A stretch of 35,282 nt of DNA from Verrucomicrobiales bacterium (GTDB taxonomy: Bacteria > Verrucomicrobiota > Verrucomicrobiia > Limisphaerales > Palsa-1400): NCBI GenBank assembly GCA_003138485.1, contig PLGF01000141.1, positions 1 to 35,282 of the forward strand. The letters are read 5' to 3'. This document shows, in pieces, positions 1 through 7,353 of this stretch (within the stretch, counting starts at the first letter, position 1; each line of letters opens with the position of its first letter). The notes beneath the pieces are model-generated. The model was not told where the DNA came from. It searched no databases and saw nothing but the letters and a program-made list of their open reading frames with translations. The position numbers and the translations under genes are program-made.

Positions 1-76
1 TGGTGGAGCCGACAGGAATCGAACCTGCGACCTTCTCATTGCGAACGAGACGCTCTACCAACTGAGCTACGACCCC
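1..76 (-). tRNA. tRNA-Ala (anticodon CGC)
   Basis: Read on the minus strand this is a complete cloverleaf with an encoded CCA end at 1-3. The acceptor stem pairs fully and includes G3:U70, the classic alanine identity element. The anticodon stem (TCTCG/TGAGA) closes a seven-base loop, TTCGCAA, giving anticodon CGC, which reads GCG. The T-arm loop TTCGATT is canonical. The gene touches the window edge at its 3' end, so downstream sequence is not visible. An integrase remnant lies just beyond its 5' end. Confidence 0.96.
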
Positions 77-169
77 ATCCAGTTCAAGACAAGACACTTA
101 CAGAGCATTTGGTGATGCTCGTTTTTTTGCATCCACGCAACGCTTCCACGCGCTTTAATGGAATGCACG

Positions 170-373
170 AATGAAATGCACTCGCACGGCGGTGGATTTG
201 TCCGCGTGTCTGAAAATCCATGCCGGGATTCTTCAGGCGGCATTTACTATGCCCCCTTCCGGGCCAATGGCAAGGAGATTTCCCGCAGTTTGCGGACAAC
301 TGACCGCACGATTGCGAAACGATTTTTCTCACCACGGAACGCGAAGATCACGATGCTCTGGACAAGCTCTTAG
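170..373 (+). pseudogene. decayed tyrosine-recombinase N-terminal fragment
   Basis: About 45 codons resemble the N-terminal arm-binding part of phage-type integrases: a GGIYYAPFRANGKEISRSL core followed by TTDRTIAKR. This fits the usual Y-Y-x-x-F-x-x-x-G-K-x-x-x-R-S-L-x-T-T-D-R pattern. After AKRFF the frame is lost and the continuation appears shifted (T-E-R-E-D-H-D-A-L-D-K-L-L-A-K in another frame), running into the stop of the neighbouring PIG-L gene. There is no core-binding or catalytic domain, so this is a relic. It lies next to a tRNA gene, a common integration site, but on the 5' side of it. The family assignment is from pattern recognition only. Confidence 0.5.
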
Positions 374-1287
374 CCAAAAACGTCCGCCGCGCCGGTCGAT
401 GCGGGGAGAAAGCGTCCGCCGGCGAAGAAATTCTCCGCTTGGCTGCCGTTCCAGCGGCGCAGGCGGAAGAGCTGGGCGAACAGGAACGCCGGCGCCTCCC
501 GGCCCGGGCCGCCGACTAATTCGGCCCCGCGCCGCGAATTGTCCTGCATCCACGCCGGCAGCAGCAGATGATACGGGTTGCGCCGGACTTCGCCCGCGTG
601 GAAAGAAGTCGCCGCGACCAAGTCGGCCACGTGCCGGGGCGTGTATTCGACCAGCAAATTGGGCGAAGTCATCTGGCCCCAGAACTCGGTTTCAACCAGA
701 TAACAAGGTCCGGCCTCCGCCGCCCGCAGGGCATCCATCACCAGCCAATGCACGCCGATGTGCGTGCCGTGCCAATCCAATTCATGCGGGAAAAAAACCG
801 CTTTGGGCCGGTGCTTCTTGAGGAGGGCGGCGGCAACCGCGACCTTTTCCGACCACTCCTGAGGGGCCGTGGAGCGAGTGACTGGGCGCACCGGGTCCAG
901 GCCGCCAGGGGCGGTGAGTTCGAGGCCGAAGCCGAGATAACGGCAGGCGCTCTGCAATTCCCGCCAGCGCGCTTCTTTGCGTTCCGCCAGACTGCCAAGC
1001 GTGACGGCAATGTCGATCACGCGCCATCGGCTCTCTTCCGACAATCGCAGCGCCAGGCCGCCGCCGATGGTTTCGTCGTCCGGGTGCGGCGCGAAGAACA
1101 GGGCCACCGGGGCGTCCGGGGAGGGGAGGGGACGCGGGGCGGGCTGGAATCCACCCAGCGGCAGGGACCTGCCCTCGGTGACGACGCGGGAGAGTTCGGA
1201 GACCAGATTCAAATAAGGGTTCACGGGTGGGCGAACTTCCTGAGTGAAATTGCTTTCAGGTTTCATGGGCCAGATCGACTGTGTCAT
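370..1287 (-). CDS. PIG-L family de-N-acetylase (LmbE-like)
   Basis: Zn-dependent deacetylase of the PIG-L/LmbE superfamily, which removes acetyl groups from GlcNAc-containing conjugates such as bacillithiol or mycothiol precursors, lipids and antibiotics. The two hallmark motifs are present: APHPDDE near residue 75 and a second metal/catalytic motif, HELDWHGTH, about 100 residues later. At about 305 residues it is a little longer than the minimal family, with an N-terminal extension rich in Pro. ATG at 1287 is chosen because AAAGG lies about 8 bases upstream; a TTG at 1314 and an ATG at 1266 are in frame. It is divergent from the SDR gene, with about 75 bases between the two starts. The substrate cannot be inferred, and no thiol or cell-wall glycan genes are nearby. 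Confidence 0.88.
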   Translation of the reverse strand: MTQSIWPMKPESNFTQEVRPPVNPYLNLVSELSRVVTEGRSLPLGGFQPAPRPLPSPDAPVALFFAPHPDDETIGGGLALRLSEESRWRVIDIAVTLGSLAERKEARWRELQSACRYLGFGLELTAPGGLDPVRPVTRSTAPQEWSEKVAVAAALLKKHRPKAVFFPHELDWHGTHIGVHWLVMDALRAAEAGPCYLVETEFWGQMTSPNLLVEYTPRHVADLVAATSFHAGEVRRNPYHLLLPAWMQDNSRRGAELVGGPGREAPAFLFAQLFRLRRWNGSQAENFFAGGRFLPASTGAADVFG

Positions 1288-1361
1288 TGAGCCAGCCTTT
1301 GGGCGCGGGGGCAAGAGCGGTTTTTATTGAACTTTGCGCCGTGAACCTTAGATTGGGAATC

Positions 1362-2165
1362 ATGCTGTTCGATTTGTCAGAAGAAACGGCCGTCGTGATA
1401 GGCGGCACCGGGGTGCTGGGGGGAAAGCTGGCCGAGGGCCTGGCGGAGGCCGGGGCCAGGGTCGCCGTGGTCGGCCGCAACGCCGGACGCGGAGAAGCCT
1501 GCGTCCAGCGCATCGTCAAGGCGGGCGGGCAGGCCCGGTTCTTCCCGGCGGACGCCATATCGCGGCCCAGCCTGCGGCAGGCGGCCGGGCAAATTGAGGC
1601 GGCTTTTGGCGCGGTCACCGTGCTGGTCAACGCCGCGGGCGGAAATGACTCCAAAGTGACGCTGACGGACGGCTTGAAGTTCGAGCAGATCGCGTTGGAG
1701 GATTGGCGGGCGAATTTCGACCTGAACCTCGTGGGGGGCATCCTCCTGCCCTGCCAGGAATTCGGGCCGCCCATGGTGGCGCGCGGCAAAGGCAGCATCA
1801 TCAACATCGCCAGCGTTTCCGCCCACGTTCCTCTCTCCCGCGTGGCGGCCTATTCCGCCGCCAAGGCGGCCCTGCTGAATCTGTCGCAATTCCTGGCCCG
1901 CGAATGGGCACCCCGCAACGTTCGTGTCAACACAATCACCCCCGGCTTCTTCCCCGCCGAGCAAAACCGCCGGCTCCTTTTCCTTGAAGACGGCGCCCCC
2001 GCGCCGCGGGCCAAGAGCATCCTGGCGCATACGCCCATGGGCCGCTTCGGACAGCCGGAGGAATTGGCGGGCGCGGCGGTCTTCCTGGCCAGCGCCAAAG
2101 CCAGCGGCTTCGTCACCGGCGCCGATTTGCGGGTGGACGGCGGCTATCTGGCGCAGACGATTTAG
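1362..2165 (+). CDS. SDR family oxidoreductase, D-mannonate oxidoreductase (UxuB/YjmF)-like
   Basis: Classical short-chain dehydrogenase of 267 residues. The Rossmann nucleotide site reads GGTGVLGG near residue 14, followed by a NAAGG motif, a catalytic Ser in NIASVS and the YSAAK Tyr/Lys pair. The stretch PGFFPAEQNRRLL, the later HTPMGRFGQPEEL and the end VTGADLRVDGGY match the subgroup that reduces fructuronate to mannonate (Bacillus-type UxuB). That would place it in hexuronate use, but no other uxu/kdg gene is in the window, so the substrate is provisional. ATG 1362 aligns with the usual SDR start; the reading frame is open further upstream to 1281. It heads the plus-strand series, with 23 bases to the VOC-PurN gene. 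Confidence 0.85.
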   Translation: MLFDLSEETAVVIGGTGVLGGKLAEGLAEAGARVAVVGRNAGRGEACVQRIVKAGGQARFFPADAISRPSLRQAAGQIEAAFGAVTVLVNAAGGNDSKVTLTDGLKFEQIALEDWRANFDLNLVGGILLPCQEFGPPMVARGKGSIINIASVSAHVPLSRVAAYSAAKAALLNLSQFLAREWAPRNVRVNTITPGFFPAEQNRRLLFLEDGAPAPRAKSILAHTPMGRFGQPEELAGAAVFLASAKASGFVTGADLRVDGGYLAQTI

Positions 2166-2188
2166 CGAGGCGCACGAAGGTTCGTTGA

Positions 2189-3244
2189 ATGCAACTCTCT
2201 GGAATTCATCACGTCGCGATCATTTGCTCCGACTATGCCCGCTCGAAGCGATTCTATACTGAGGTTCTCGGTTTGACTGTGATCGCGGAAGCCTTCCGCG
2301 CGGCCCGCCAATCGCACAAGCTCGACCTGGCGGCGCCGGGTGGAGCGCGGATCGAGCTTTTTTCCTTTCCCGGTTCCCCCAGCCGGCTGTCCTATCCCGA
2401 AGCCCTGGGCCTCAGGCATCTGGCCTTCGCGGTGACCGACCTCGACGCTTGCGTGACCGAGCTTGAGGGCAAAGGCGTGAAAGTGGAGGCTGTGCGCCTG
2501 GACGAAGTAGCCAATAGACGCTTCACTTTCTTCGCTGATCCGGACGATCTGCCAATCGAGCTTTATGAGGCGCAAGGGAACTCATCCATTCATAGAACGG
2601 GGCTCGATCCACAAGCTTGTCGATTGGGAATTCTAGGGTCGGGCAAAGGTTCCAATGCCGCGGCCATCGCCGATGCCTGCGCGGCCGGAACCATTCCAGC
2701 CCGCGTCGCGGTGGTCATCAGCGACGTGGCGGGCGCCGGAATTCTCGAACAGGCGCGCGCGCGGGGGTTGGCGGCGCTGCATGTTGCGCCGGGCAAATTC
2801 CGGACGAGATTTGACGGGGTGGCGGAGGCTGCGTGCCTCAAGGCGTTGCGCGACGCGGAGGTGGACTTGGTGGTTCTGGCGGGATTCATGCGGATACTGA
2901 AAGGGGAGTTCCTGCGCGCCTACGCGGGCAAAGTGGTCAACATTCACCCGGCGCTCCTGCCGGCGTTTCCGGGTCTGGAAGCCTGGAAACAAGCCCTGGA
3001 TTACGGCGTCAAGATGACCGGAGTGACCATCCATTTCGTAGATGAGGGGATCGACACCGGCCCCATTATCGCCCAGGAAACGGCGCCGGTTCTGCCCGGC
3101 GACACCTCGGAAACGCTCCATGCGCGCCTCCAGGAAATCGAGCGCAAGCTCTATCCGGCCGTCATCGGCGCGCTGGCGCGAGGGGAGATTCGGGTGGAAG
3201 GACGCCGCGCGATCTGGCAAAATCACGGCCCTCAGCGCGCATGA
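2189..3244 (+). CDS. purN: VOC-domain / phosphoribosylglycinamide formyltransferase (PurN) fusion
   Basis: A single 351-codon frame encodes two complete domains. Residues 1-130 form a YaeR/GloA2-type vicinal-oxygen-chelate domain: IHHVAI at the start, IELFSFP, LRHLAFAV and PIELYEA supply the H-E-H-E metal set. After a linker of about 15 residues, residues 143-345 form PurN, which transfers formyl from 10-formyl-THF to GAR in purine synthesis. It has the phosphate loop GSGKGSN, the folate/catalytic stretch VNIHPALLPAFPG, the later catalytic His in TIHFVDEG and Asp in GIDTGP. There is no ATG or stop between the domains; one TTG at the junction is the only alternative start. PurN alone is normally about 200 residues. 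The role of the VOC part is unknown. The stop overlaps the start of a small basic ORF. Confidence 0.92.
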   Translation: MQLSGIHHVAIICSDYARSKRFYTEVLGLTVIAEAFRAARQSHKLDLAAPGGARIELFSFPGSPSRLSYPEALGLRHLAFAVTDLDACVTELEGKGVKVEAVRLDEVANRRFTFFADPDDLPIELYEAQGNSSIHRTGLDPQACRLGILGSGKGSNAAAIADACAAGTIPARVAVVISDVAGAGILEQARARGLAALHVAPGKFRTRFDGVAEAACLKALRDAEVDLVVLAGFMRILKGEFLRAYAGKVVNIHPALLPAFPGLEAWKQALDYGVKMTGVTIHFVDEGIDTGPIIAQETAPVLPGDTSETLHARLQEIERKLYPAVIGALARGEIRVEGRRAIWQNHGPQRA

Positions 3245-3375
3245 GGACAAAAAAGAAAAAGTTGGCTTTGCCGCGCCGACAGTGGAAAATCTCCCCGGTC
3301 ACGCGGGTCAAACATTCCGCCAAGACGTATTCGCGTCCGCGGGTCAAACGAGACACAGGACACTATGAGCCATAA
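3241..3375 (+). CDS. small basic protein, 44 aa, unknown
   Basis: Begins with ATG in an ATGA overlap with the purN stop and runs 10 bases into hisG, so it looks translationally coupled to both. The product is very rich in Lys and Arg (it begins [16 protein letters not shown]) with a central W-K-I-S-P-V-T-R-V segment and a K-T-Y-S-R-P-R stretch. That composition suggests RNA or ribosome contact, but no family is assigned. Without this ORF there would be 120 bases of non-coding sequence between purN and hisG. Support is context and composition only. Confidence 0.55.
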   Translation: MRTKKKKLALPRRQWKISPVTRVKHSAKTYSRPRVKRDTGHYEP

Positions 3376-4246
3376 AGAGATATTAAAACTAGGGCTGCCC
3401 AAGGGCAGTTTGCAGGAAGGCGCCATCGCCAAAATGGCCAAGGCCGGCTATCATATCCAGGTCAGCAGCCGCTCCTACGTGCCGTATGTGGATGACGATC
3501 ATCTCATGATCCGCCTCATCCGCGCCCAGGAAATCAGCCGCTATGTCGAGCACGGTTACCTGGACTGCGGCCTGACGGGCCACGATTGGATTGTGGAGAA
3601 CGGATCGAAGGTTCACGAAGTGGGCGAGTTTATATTCAGCAAGGCGACCAGCCAGCCGGCCCGGTGGGTCCTGGCCGTGCCGGAGAACTCCCCCATCCGT
3701 TCCCCCAAGGACCTCAACGGAAAGCGCATCGCAACCGAAGTGGTCCATATCACCAGGCGCTACCTCCGCCAGCACGGCGTGAAGGCGGAGGTGGAATTTT
3801 CCTGGGGCGCCACGGAGGTCAAGGCCCATGAATTGGTGGATGCCATCGTCGAAATCACCGAGACCGGGTCGTCGCTGCGGGCCAACAACCTGCGAATCGT
3901 CGATACCCTGCTGGTTTCAACGCCGCGGCTGATCGTCAACCACGCCGCGTGGAAGGACGCCTGGAAACGCCAGAAGATCGAAACGCTCGCCATGCTCCTG
4001 CGGGGCGCGCTGGAGGCGGAAAGCAAGGTGGGCCTGAAAATGAACCTCCAACAGAAGGACCTGGCCCGCTTGTTGCAAAGCCTGCCGGCCTTGCGCAACC
4101 CGACGGTGAGCAGTTTGAGCCAGCCCGGCTGGGTGGCGGTGGAGACAATCATTGACGAGAAGGTGGTGCGGGAGTTGATACCGCAACTTAAAGCGGCCGG
4201 GGCCGAAGGAATTATTGAATATCCTTTGAATAAAGTGGTATATTAA
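3365..4246 (+). CDS. hisG: ATP phosphoribosyltransferase, long form (HisG)
   Basis: Catalyses the first step of histidine synthesis, joining ATP and PRPP. The 293-residue length is that of the long, homohexameric form with a C-terminal ACT-like regulatory domain, which does not need HisZ. Visible features are GLPKGSL at the N-terminus, DCGLTGHDW around residue 68, [12 protein letters not shown], and the signature [18 protein letters not shown] with the PRPP-binding loop. The last 85 or so residues (VGLKMNL onward, ending [13 protein letters not shown]) form the ACT-like domain, which normally binds histidine for feedback inhibition. No other his gene is in the window. It follows purN and the small basic ORF closely and precedes the COX24-type gene. 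Confidence 0.96.
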   Translation: MSHKEILKLGLPKGSLQEGAIAKMAKAGYHIQVSSRSYVPYVDDDHLMIRLIRAQEISRYVEHGYLDCGLTGHDWIVENGSKVHEVGEFIFSKATSQPARWVLAVPENSPIRSPKDLNGKRIATEVVHITRRYLRQHGVKAEVEFSWGATEVKAHELVDAIVEITETGSSLRANNLRIVDTLLVSTPRLIVNHAAWKDAWKRQKIETLAMLLRGALEAESKVGLKMNLQQKDLARLLQSLPALRNPTVSSLSQPGWVAVETIIDEKVVRELIPQLKAAGAEGIIEYPLNKVVY

Positions 4247-4270
4247 CGCCGCGTAATTGAACAAATCATT

Positions 4271-4372
4271 ATGGGATCACTAAAGAAACGTCGCAAAAGC
4301 AAAATTAACAAACATAAACGGCGCAAAAAGCTCCGCGCCAACCGCCACAAGAAACGCACCTGGCAGAAGTAG
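4271..4372 (+). CDS. AURKAIP1/COX24-domain mini-protein (mS38/bS22-like)
   Basis: A 33-residue, extremely basic peptide: M-G-S-L-K-K-R-R-K, then [17 protein letters not shown] and a final R-T-W-Q-K. The K-x-N-K-H-K-R-R-K-x-x-R-x-x-R-H-K-K-R pattern is the COX24/AURKAIP1 C-terminal domain. In mitochondria this is ribosomal protein mS38, and in mycobacteria the related bS22 sits on the small subunit near the decoding region. A ribosome-associated role is therefore likely but inferred. It starts 25 bases after hisG and ends with TAG. A strong GC-rich hairpin lies just downstream. Confidence 0.87.
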   Translation: MGSLKKRRKSKINKHKRRKKLRANRHKKRTWQK

Positions 4373-4380
4373 TCAGCCGG

Positions 4381-4420
4381 GCTTGGGAGGCGCGAGGCGC
4401 TCAGGCGCCCCCTCCCAGGC
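4381..4420. repeat. GC-rich palindrome, possible terminator or REP-like element
   Basis: A ten-pair outer stem (4381-4390 with 4411-4420, one G-T pair) encloses an inner stem GGCGC/GCGCC with loop TCAG. No T-run follows directly; a T6 tract begins only at 4432. It could stabilise the upstream transcript end or be one of this genome's dispersed palindromes. Confidence 0.5.
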
Positions 4421-4452
4421 GGATTCTGGTGTTTTTTGCCGCCGACGCACCC

Positions 4453-6147
4453 ATGAACGCATTTCATTTCATTCTGGCGCTCGGTTTGGGCGGCGTTCTG
4501 CTCTCCGGTTGTTCGACCGCGGCTCCGTCCGCGCCACCGGCGCGCGCCTCGCGGGAGGCTGCCGCCGAGGACGCGGTCCGGCAACGAGCGGATGAAATTG
4601 CCGTGCCGAAGGGCAATCCGGAGGCCTTTGCGCGCTATGCCGCCGGGGTCAGTTACGAGTTGAACGATGAGGAGGCGCAAGCGGTCCAGCAGTTCGACTC
4701 CTCCGCCTTGGCCGATCCGGCCAACGAGGATTTGGTGGAAGACCTGACCCGGCGGTTCCTTCACGACAAACAGACTGACAAGGCGCTGGCGCTGCTCTCC
4801 AAATCCGCCCGCCGGCCCGAAGCCTCGGCGAAAATCGTGAGTTGGCTGGCGCGCGCGCAGTTGCAAGCCGGTCTGACCAATCAGGCGCTGGCCACCGCCA
4901 AGCTCGCCATCCAGCGCCAGGCCAACCTGCTTGACGGCTATGAATGTCAATTCGAAATCCTCTTCCAGGGCCGCCAGCGGGCCGAGGCCCTGAAGACCCT
5001 CCGGCGGGCCGCCGCTGAAATCCGCGCCGAACCCTTCGCATTGGAGGCCCTGGCCCGCCTCCACATCGAGTACCTGAAAGAGCAGCCCAACGACACCCAG
5101 GCCAAGGCCGGGGCGGTCGCCGTCCTGGACCGGGCCGCCCTGATCAAGTTCACCGATGTCCAACTCTGGCAGCGTCTGGCCGATGACTACAACCGCCTTG
5201 ACCAGCCGGGAAAAGCGGTGGGCATCTACGTGCAACTTCTCTCAGAATTCCCGGAAGCCTCGCAATTCCGCGACATCCTCCATGAGAATCTGGCGGCCAT
5301 TTATTACGATGCCGCGGACAGGACCAACGCCATCAAACAACTCCAAGCCCTCGTCCACGACAATCCGACCCGTTATCCGAGGGCCTGGCTGGTGCTGGGG
5401 GAGATGGCTTACCAGGACAACAAGCCGGGCGAAGCCGCCGAAGACTTTGGGAACGCCCTCCACTGGGACCCCTCCATCGAACAGGCCTATTACGACCTGG
5501 CCCTGGCCCAACTGGCCTTGAACAAATCAACCGAAGCGTTTGAAACCCTGCACCTGGCCATGCAGCGGTTTGGCAACGCGTTCTCCTGCGAGTTTTACAC
5601 CGCCGTGGCTTACGTCCGTGTCAAGAACTATGCCGAGGCCATCCGGCACTTCAAGGAAGCCGAAGTCATCGGCCAGCCCGCAAAGCTGGACTACTGGTTT
5701 TATTTCCAATTCGGCGCCGCCTGCGAGCGCGGCCAGCAATTCGCCTCCGCCGAGCAGTACCTGCAAAAGTGCATCGACCTGTCGCCCGGTTTCAGCGAAG
5801 CTCTCAATTATCTGGGCTACATGCTGGCCGATCGCGGCGAGCAATTGCCGCGCGCGCGCGCCTTGATCGAGAAGGCGGTCAAGCTCGATCCCAAGAACGG
5901 CGCTTATTTGGACAGCCTGGGCTGGGTGCTCTTCAAGCTCAACCAGCCGGAGCAGGCCCTGCCCTTGCTCCTCAAGGCCGAGCAATACACCCCGGAAGCC
6001 GACCCCACCATCCTGGACCACCTGGGCGAGGTTTACGCGGCCCTGCACCAGACCGGCAAAGCCGTCGAAGCCTGGAAAAAGTCCCTTTCCATCGAGGCCA
6101 ACGACGATGTCAAGCGCAAGCTGGACCGTTACTCCGGCGGCAGTTGA
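4453..6147 (+). CDS. TPR-repeat lipoprotein
   Basis: The N-terminus is a lipoprotein signal: a hydrophobic stretch ending in LLSGC, with Cys20 as the lipidation site, followed by an Ala/Pro-rich linker. ATG 4453 is preferred over an in-frame GTG at 4429 because it gives a compact signal peptide. The rest (564 residues in all) is built of tetratricopeptide repeats with the usual small/aromatic spacing, clearest in the C-terminal third (A-L-N-Y-L-G-Y-M-L-A, then D-S-L-G-W-V-L-F-K-L, then D-H-L-G-E-V-Y-A-A-L). Such proteins scaffold envelope complexes, but the partner is unknown. Its stop overlaps the likely TTG start of the DUF2203 gene, indicating coupling. Confidence 0.87.
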   Translation: MNAFHFILALGLGGVLLSGCSTAAPSAPPARASREAAAEDAVRQRADEIAVPKGNPEAFARYAAGVSYELNDEEAQAVQQFDSSALADPANEDLVEDLTRRFLHDKQTDKALALLSKSARRPEASAKIVSWLARAQLQAGLTNQALATAKLAIQRQANLLDGYECQFEILFQGRQRAEALKTLRRAAAEIRAEPFALEALARLHIEYLKEQPNDTQAKAGAVAVLDRAALIKFTDVQLWQRLADDYNRLDQPGKAVGIYVQLLSEFPEASQFRDILHENLAAIYYDAADRTNAIKQLQALVHDNPTRYPRAWLVLGEMAYQDNKPGEAAEDFGNALHWDPSIEQAYYDLALAQLALNKSTEAFETLHLAMQRFGNAFSCEFYTAVAYVRVKNYAEAIRHFKEAEVIGQPAKLDYWFYFQFGAACERGQQFASAEQYLQKCIDLSPGFSEALNYLGYMLADRGEQLPRARALIEKAVKLDPKNGAYLDSLGWVLFKLNQPEQALPLLLKAEQYTPEADPTILDHLGEVYAALHQTGKAVEAWKKSLSIEANDDVKRKLDRYSGGS

Positions 6148-6533
6148 AGAAGGCCGTGCGTTTCTCCAAACATTACACCTTGTCCGAAGCGCGCGCCCTG
6201 CTGCCCAGCATCCGCCAATGGCTGGAGCAATTGGCCTCCTGCCAGGCGCGCCTCCGCGCCCTTGACCAGGGCGTCGGTCTGGCCGCCGCCGCTGGCTGCG
6301 ATTCCGGCGGCGCGGCTGTCAATGAATTGGCGCGCGCCATGGGCGAATTCAAGGAACTTCTCCTCCAATTCCATCGCCGCGACATCCAGATCAAGGACGT
6401 GGCCCGCGGGTTGATCGACTTCCCCTCCGTGCGCGAGGGCCGCGAGGTCTTCCTCTGCTGGGAGAAAGACGAGGAGGACATCGAATTCTGGCACGACCTC
6501 GAATCCGGTTACGCTGGCCGCGAACGGCTCTGA
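6144..6533 (+). CDS. DUF2203 family protein
   Basis: A protein of about 129 residues. It shows the family start YTLSEARALLP, a central helical pair, and the C-terminal block IKDVARGLIDFP, then GREVFLCWEKDEEDIEFWHD and GYAGRERL. This GLIDFP...LCW...WH pattern defines DUF2203, whose function is unknown. No ATG is available: TTG 6144, overlapping the TPR gene stop, is chosen. GTG 6156 is the alternative but has an AAGG only 2 bases away, which is too close. It forms a two-gene unit with the TPR lipoprotein. Confidence 0.85.
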   Translation: MKKAVRFSKHYTLSEARALLPSIRQWLEQLASCQARLRALDQGVGLAAAAGCDSGGAAVNELARAMGEFKELLLQFHRRDIQIKDVARGLIDFPSVREGREVFLCWEKDEEDIEFWHDLESGYAGRERL

Positions 6534-6600
6534 GCGGGCCCCGACGGCGATTGACTTTTCCAGGGGACGCTCGCAGTTACACTGCTGAAATTCCAAGTTT

Positions 6601-7005
6601 TTAGAGCGCCTGCCGCGCGGTCAGTATCGGAATGCCATCGAAGGATTCCATCGAGAGCAGATCGTTGTCGCCGGTGACGATTGCATTGGCAAATGCGCCC
6701 GCCGCGCAGGCAAGCACATGAATGTCATCAGGGTCGCGCAATGCGGCGGGCACAGGGATGGCGGGACTCTCCACGATCAGCGCCGCTGCTCGAAAACGTG
6801 CGATGATTTCCCGTGCGCTTTGGCCTCGTGGCTCCAATCGCTTCTGGAATTTCTCTCGTTGGATCACTTCCTCGAATTCCGCCATGACAAGGCCAGAGGT
6901 GCAGAGTGTGGCCGAACCGTCAAACAACGCGTCCACTAATCGCGAAGGGTTTCCCCGCCACAACGAACCCGCCACGAGCACATTTATATCAACGACGAGT
7001 TTCAC
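6601..7005 (-). CDS. PIN-domain toxin (COG1569-type)
   Basis: Predicted Mg-dependent RNase toxin of 134 residues. The PIN acidic residues are visible: Asp in KLVVDINVLV near the start, Glu in MAEFEEVI, Asp in RDPDDIHVLA and Asp in VTGDNDLL. The GTG start at 7005 places the first conserved Asp at residue 6, as usual; the frame is open upstream to 7047 but that would add an atypical tail. It overlaps the end of the antitoxin gene by 17 bases, so the two are translationally coupled. The pair lies downstream of hypF on the same strand. Confidence 0.87.
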   Translation of the reverse strand: MKLVVDINVLVAGSLWRGNPSRLVDALFDGSATLCTSGLVMAEFEEVIQREKFQKRLEPRGQSAREIIARFRAAALIVESPAIPVPAALRDPDDIHVLACAAGAFANAIVTGDNDLLSMESFDGIPILTARQAL

Positions 7006-7240
7006 GCGCGCGCCGCTCTGCCCGAGAAGCCTTAATTTCGGCGCCAATCTCGTCCATGGTTAACGATTCGCCTGGCACGGAACGAATCCCGTCCAGCACC
7101 TTCTTCAATTCCTGCCCGGCAGTCCGGCGGCGCACTTCGTCGGCCAGCCATTCCGCCATCCGACGGTTGTCCAGCAAACCCATTTGGCGCGCTTGCCGGA
7201 TGAGTCCTTCGGGCAAATCCAATTCAACAGTAACGCTCAT
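6989..7240 (-). CDS. antitoxin partner of the PIN toxin
   Basis: An 83-residue protein whose first half, SVTVELDLPEGLIRQARQMG, looks like a short beta strand plus helix of a ribbon-helix-helix type DNA binder. The C-terminal half is charged (ends A-S-R-A-E-R-R-A-R-E-T-R-R) and would wrap the toxin. ATG 7240 starts it. Gene order antitoxin-toxin with overlap is typical for type II modules, in which the antitoxin or the complex represses its own promoter; here that promoter would lie in the roughly 110 bases between it and hypF. Confidence 0.8.
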   Translation of the reverse strand: MSVTVELDLPEGLIRQARQMGLLDNRRMAEWLADEVRRRTAGQELKKVLDGIRSVPGESLTMDEIGAEIKASRAERRARETRR

Positions 7241-7353
7241 AGCGCAGATTTTTCCATCTGGGAACTTACACCAGTCACGGACCTTCGACAAGATTACAAA
7301 ACTCGCGCCCACCACCCCGAACGCCCGCCTGCTGAAAACAGCGAAGAACCAAG

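Noticed and set aside
1-400. att-site duplication of the tRNA-Ala end near the integrase relic
   Set aside because: No second copy of the tRNA 3' or 5' segment was seen in the window; the 3' side lies outside it.
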